Positions 63,140 to 64,000 of a DNA stretch of 64,000 nucleotides are shown in pieces (within the stretch, counting starts at the first letter, position 1; each line of letters opens with the position of its first letter). The stretch is from Echiichthys vipera (lineage: Eukaryota > Chordata > Actinopteri > Perciformes > Trachinidae). The position numbers were made by a program, and so were the translations under genes. The notes under the pieces were generated by a model. That model made no database searches and was not told the DNA's origin. It worked only from the letters and a program-made list of their open reading frames with translations. The stretch lies in contig OY829648.1 of NCBI GenBank assembly GCA_963691815.1, forward strand, positions 25,288,917 through 25,352,916, in the 5' to 3' direction.

Positions 63140-64000
63140 CTGAAGATACACTGATGATTCCTTCAATCCATTTCATAATCAGTTGTGAAATTGTATAGCT
63201 CAAAGTCATTATTGCACAGGCAAAATTCAGTTTACAAACCAGTGTAAATTGGAATCGTGCGAGATAAACAGTAACGCTGAAAAAATAAATCTGAGTGAAT
63301 GTAAATGTAGCATAAAAAAATAAAAACTCAAGTTTGTATCTTTACTAGTATTTAGTTTTTAGGATAATTTGCATTTGTTCAAAACACAAGACATCGAACA
63401 AGATCTTTTTATGTGGTCCCAGTCAATCTCCTTACAGTGATCAGTATTTACTCTGTTTCAGTATAACTGTGATGTGGGATGACTCACATTTACCATCGTG
63501 CCTCGCGCTTGACTGAATAGTTGGTTACATTTTCTGTTTTCTGTTCCAAAATGCAAGTGTTACTTTTTGTCAGTGTTTGTAAAGTATCTGTTTGGAACAT
63601 AGTGACGTTTTGTGAAGCCTCTGGTAGAACTTGGCAGCTTATGTTGGTAAGTATCAGTTTTGTGCTGGGTTATAGTTTACCATCAGTGAGCCAAGTGGCT
63701 GCTTGACTCCAGCTGTGTCCCCTGCTGTGTCAAATGACATTAAATGGTCTATATCACTAAGGCCTTCTTCCTGTCTCTCATATCACGCTGCTTATCATAT
63801 TAGCAATGTAAGATTTAATTACAAATAGACAATACATACTTAAATGCTAAGTTGATTTTACTTGCAAATGTATTTTCTACATAAAAAAGAAATACTTTAT
63901 TTAAAGACTAGTCATTTTTGATCTACACAATAAATATAGGTTGACTTCACTGGCAAATTTATTCTTTACAAATAAAAAATTAGGTAGGTTATTAGAACCT
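63140..64000. other. Right-edge intergenic DNA
   Basis: AT-rich; nothing recognisable. Confidence 0.5.

Overview
The window is vertebrate nuclear DNA, almost certainly from a teleost fish. Coding sequence is split into many short exons with GT-AG (rarely GC-AG) introns, most introns are a few hundred bases, CA/TG microsatellites are very frequent, and the interspersed repeats (L2-like and other LINE tails, short TTAA-ended and hAT-like MITEs) are fish-type. Five protein-coding genes can be recognised and their exons assembled by eye from conserved protein sequence plus splice sites; no bacterial, phage or CRISPR-like system is present.

Layout, left to right. 1-1.95 kb: the 5' part of NEK1 (minus strand, runs off the left edge), a ciliary/DNA-damage kinase. 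2.8-8.5 kb: complete FBXL5 (plus strand), the iron- and oxygen-sensing F-box protein, head-to-head with NEK1 across an intergenic region of roughly 0.8 kb. 10.0-27.6 kb: nearly complete CC2D2A (minus strand, 38 proposed exons including one optional microexon), a ciliary transition-zone protein, tail-to-tail with FBXL5. 27.7-30.7 kb: a repeat-rich intergenic block with decayed LINE reverse-transcriptase pieces in both orientations. 30.75-36.5 kb: C1QTNF7 (minus strand), a secreted collagen/C1q protein, with two coding exons and a probable TATA-driven non-coding first exon. 38.0-56.8 kb: CPEB2 (minus strand), a translational regulator with 11 coding exons including a 24-nt microexon and a probable 3.7 kb 3'UTR that carries a MITE insertion. 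56.8-64 kb: CPEB2 promoter and upstream DNA with microsatellites, a MITE, one unexplained exon-like segment and a GATA-site cluster.

The order and relative orientation CPEB2-C1QTNF7-CC2D2A-FBXL5 is the same as on human 4p15.3, so this is an old vertebrate synteny block; NEK1 (human 4q33) beside FBXL5 is the difference. The genes do not form one pathway: two (NEK1, CC2D2A) are ciliary, the others act in iron homeostasis (FBXL5), secreted signalling (C1QTNF7) and mRNA translation (CPEB2). The most interesting observations are the two microexons (24 nt in CPEB2, a candidate 15 nt one in CC2D2A), a pair of consecutive GC-AG introns in CC2D2A, candidate RFX X-boxes at both ciliary genes, a MITE inside the CPEB2 3'UTR, and the exon-like segment at 58.9 kb. 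I saw no convincing undescribed system.
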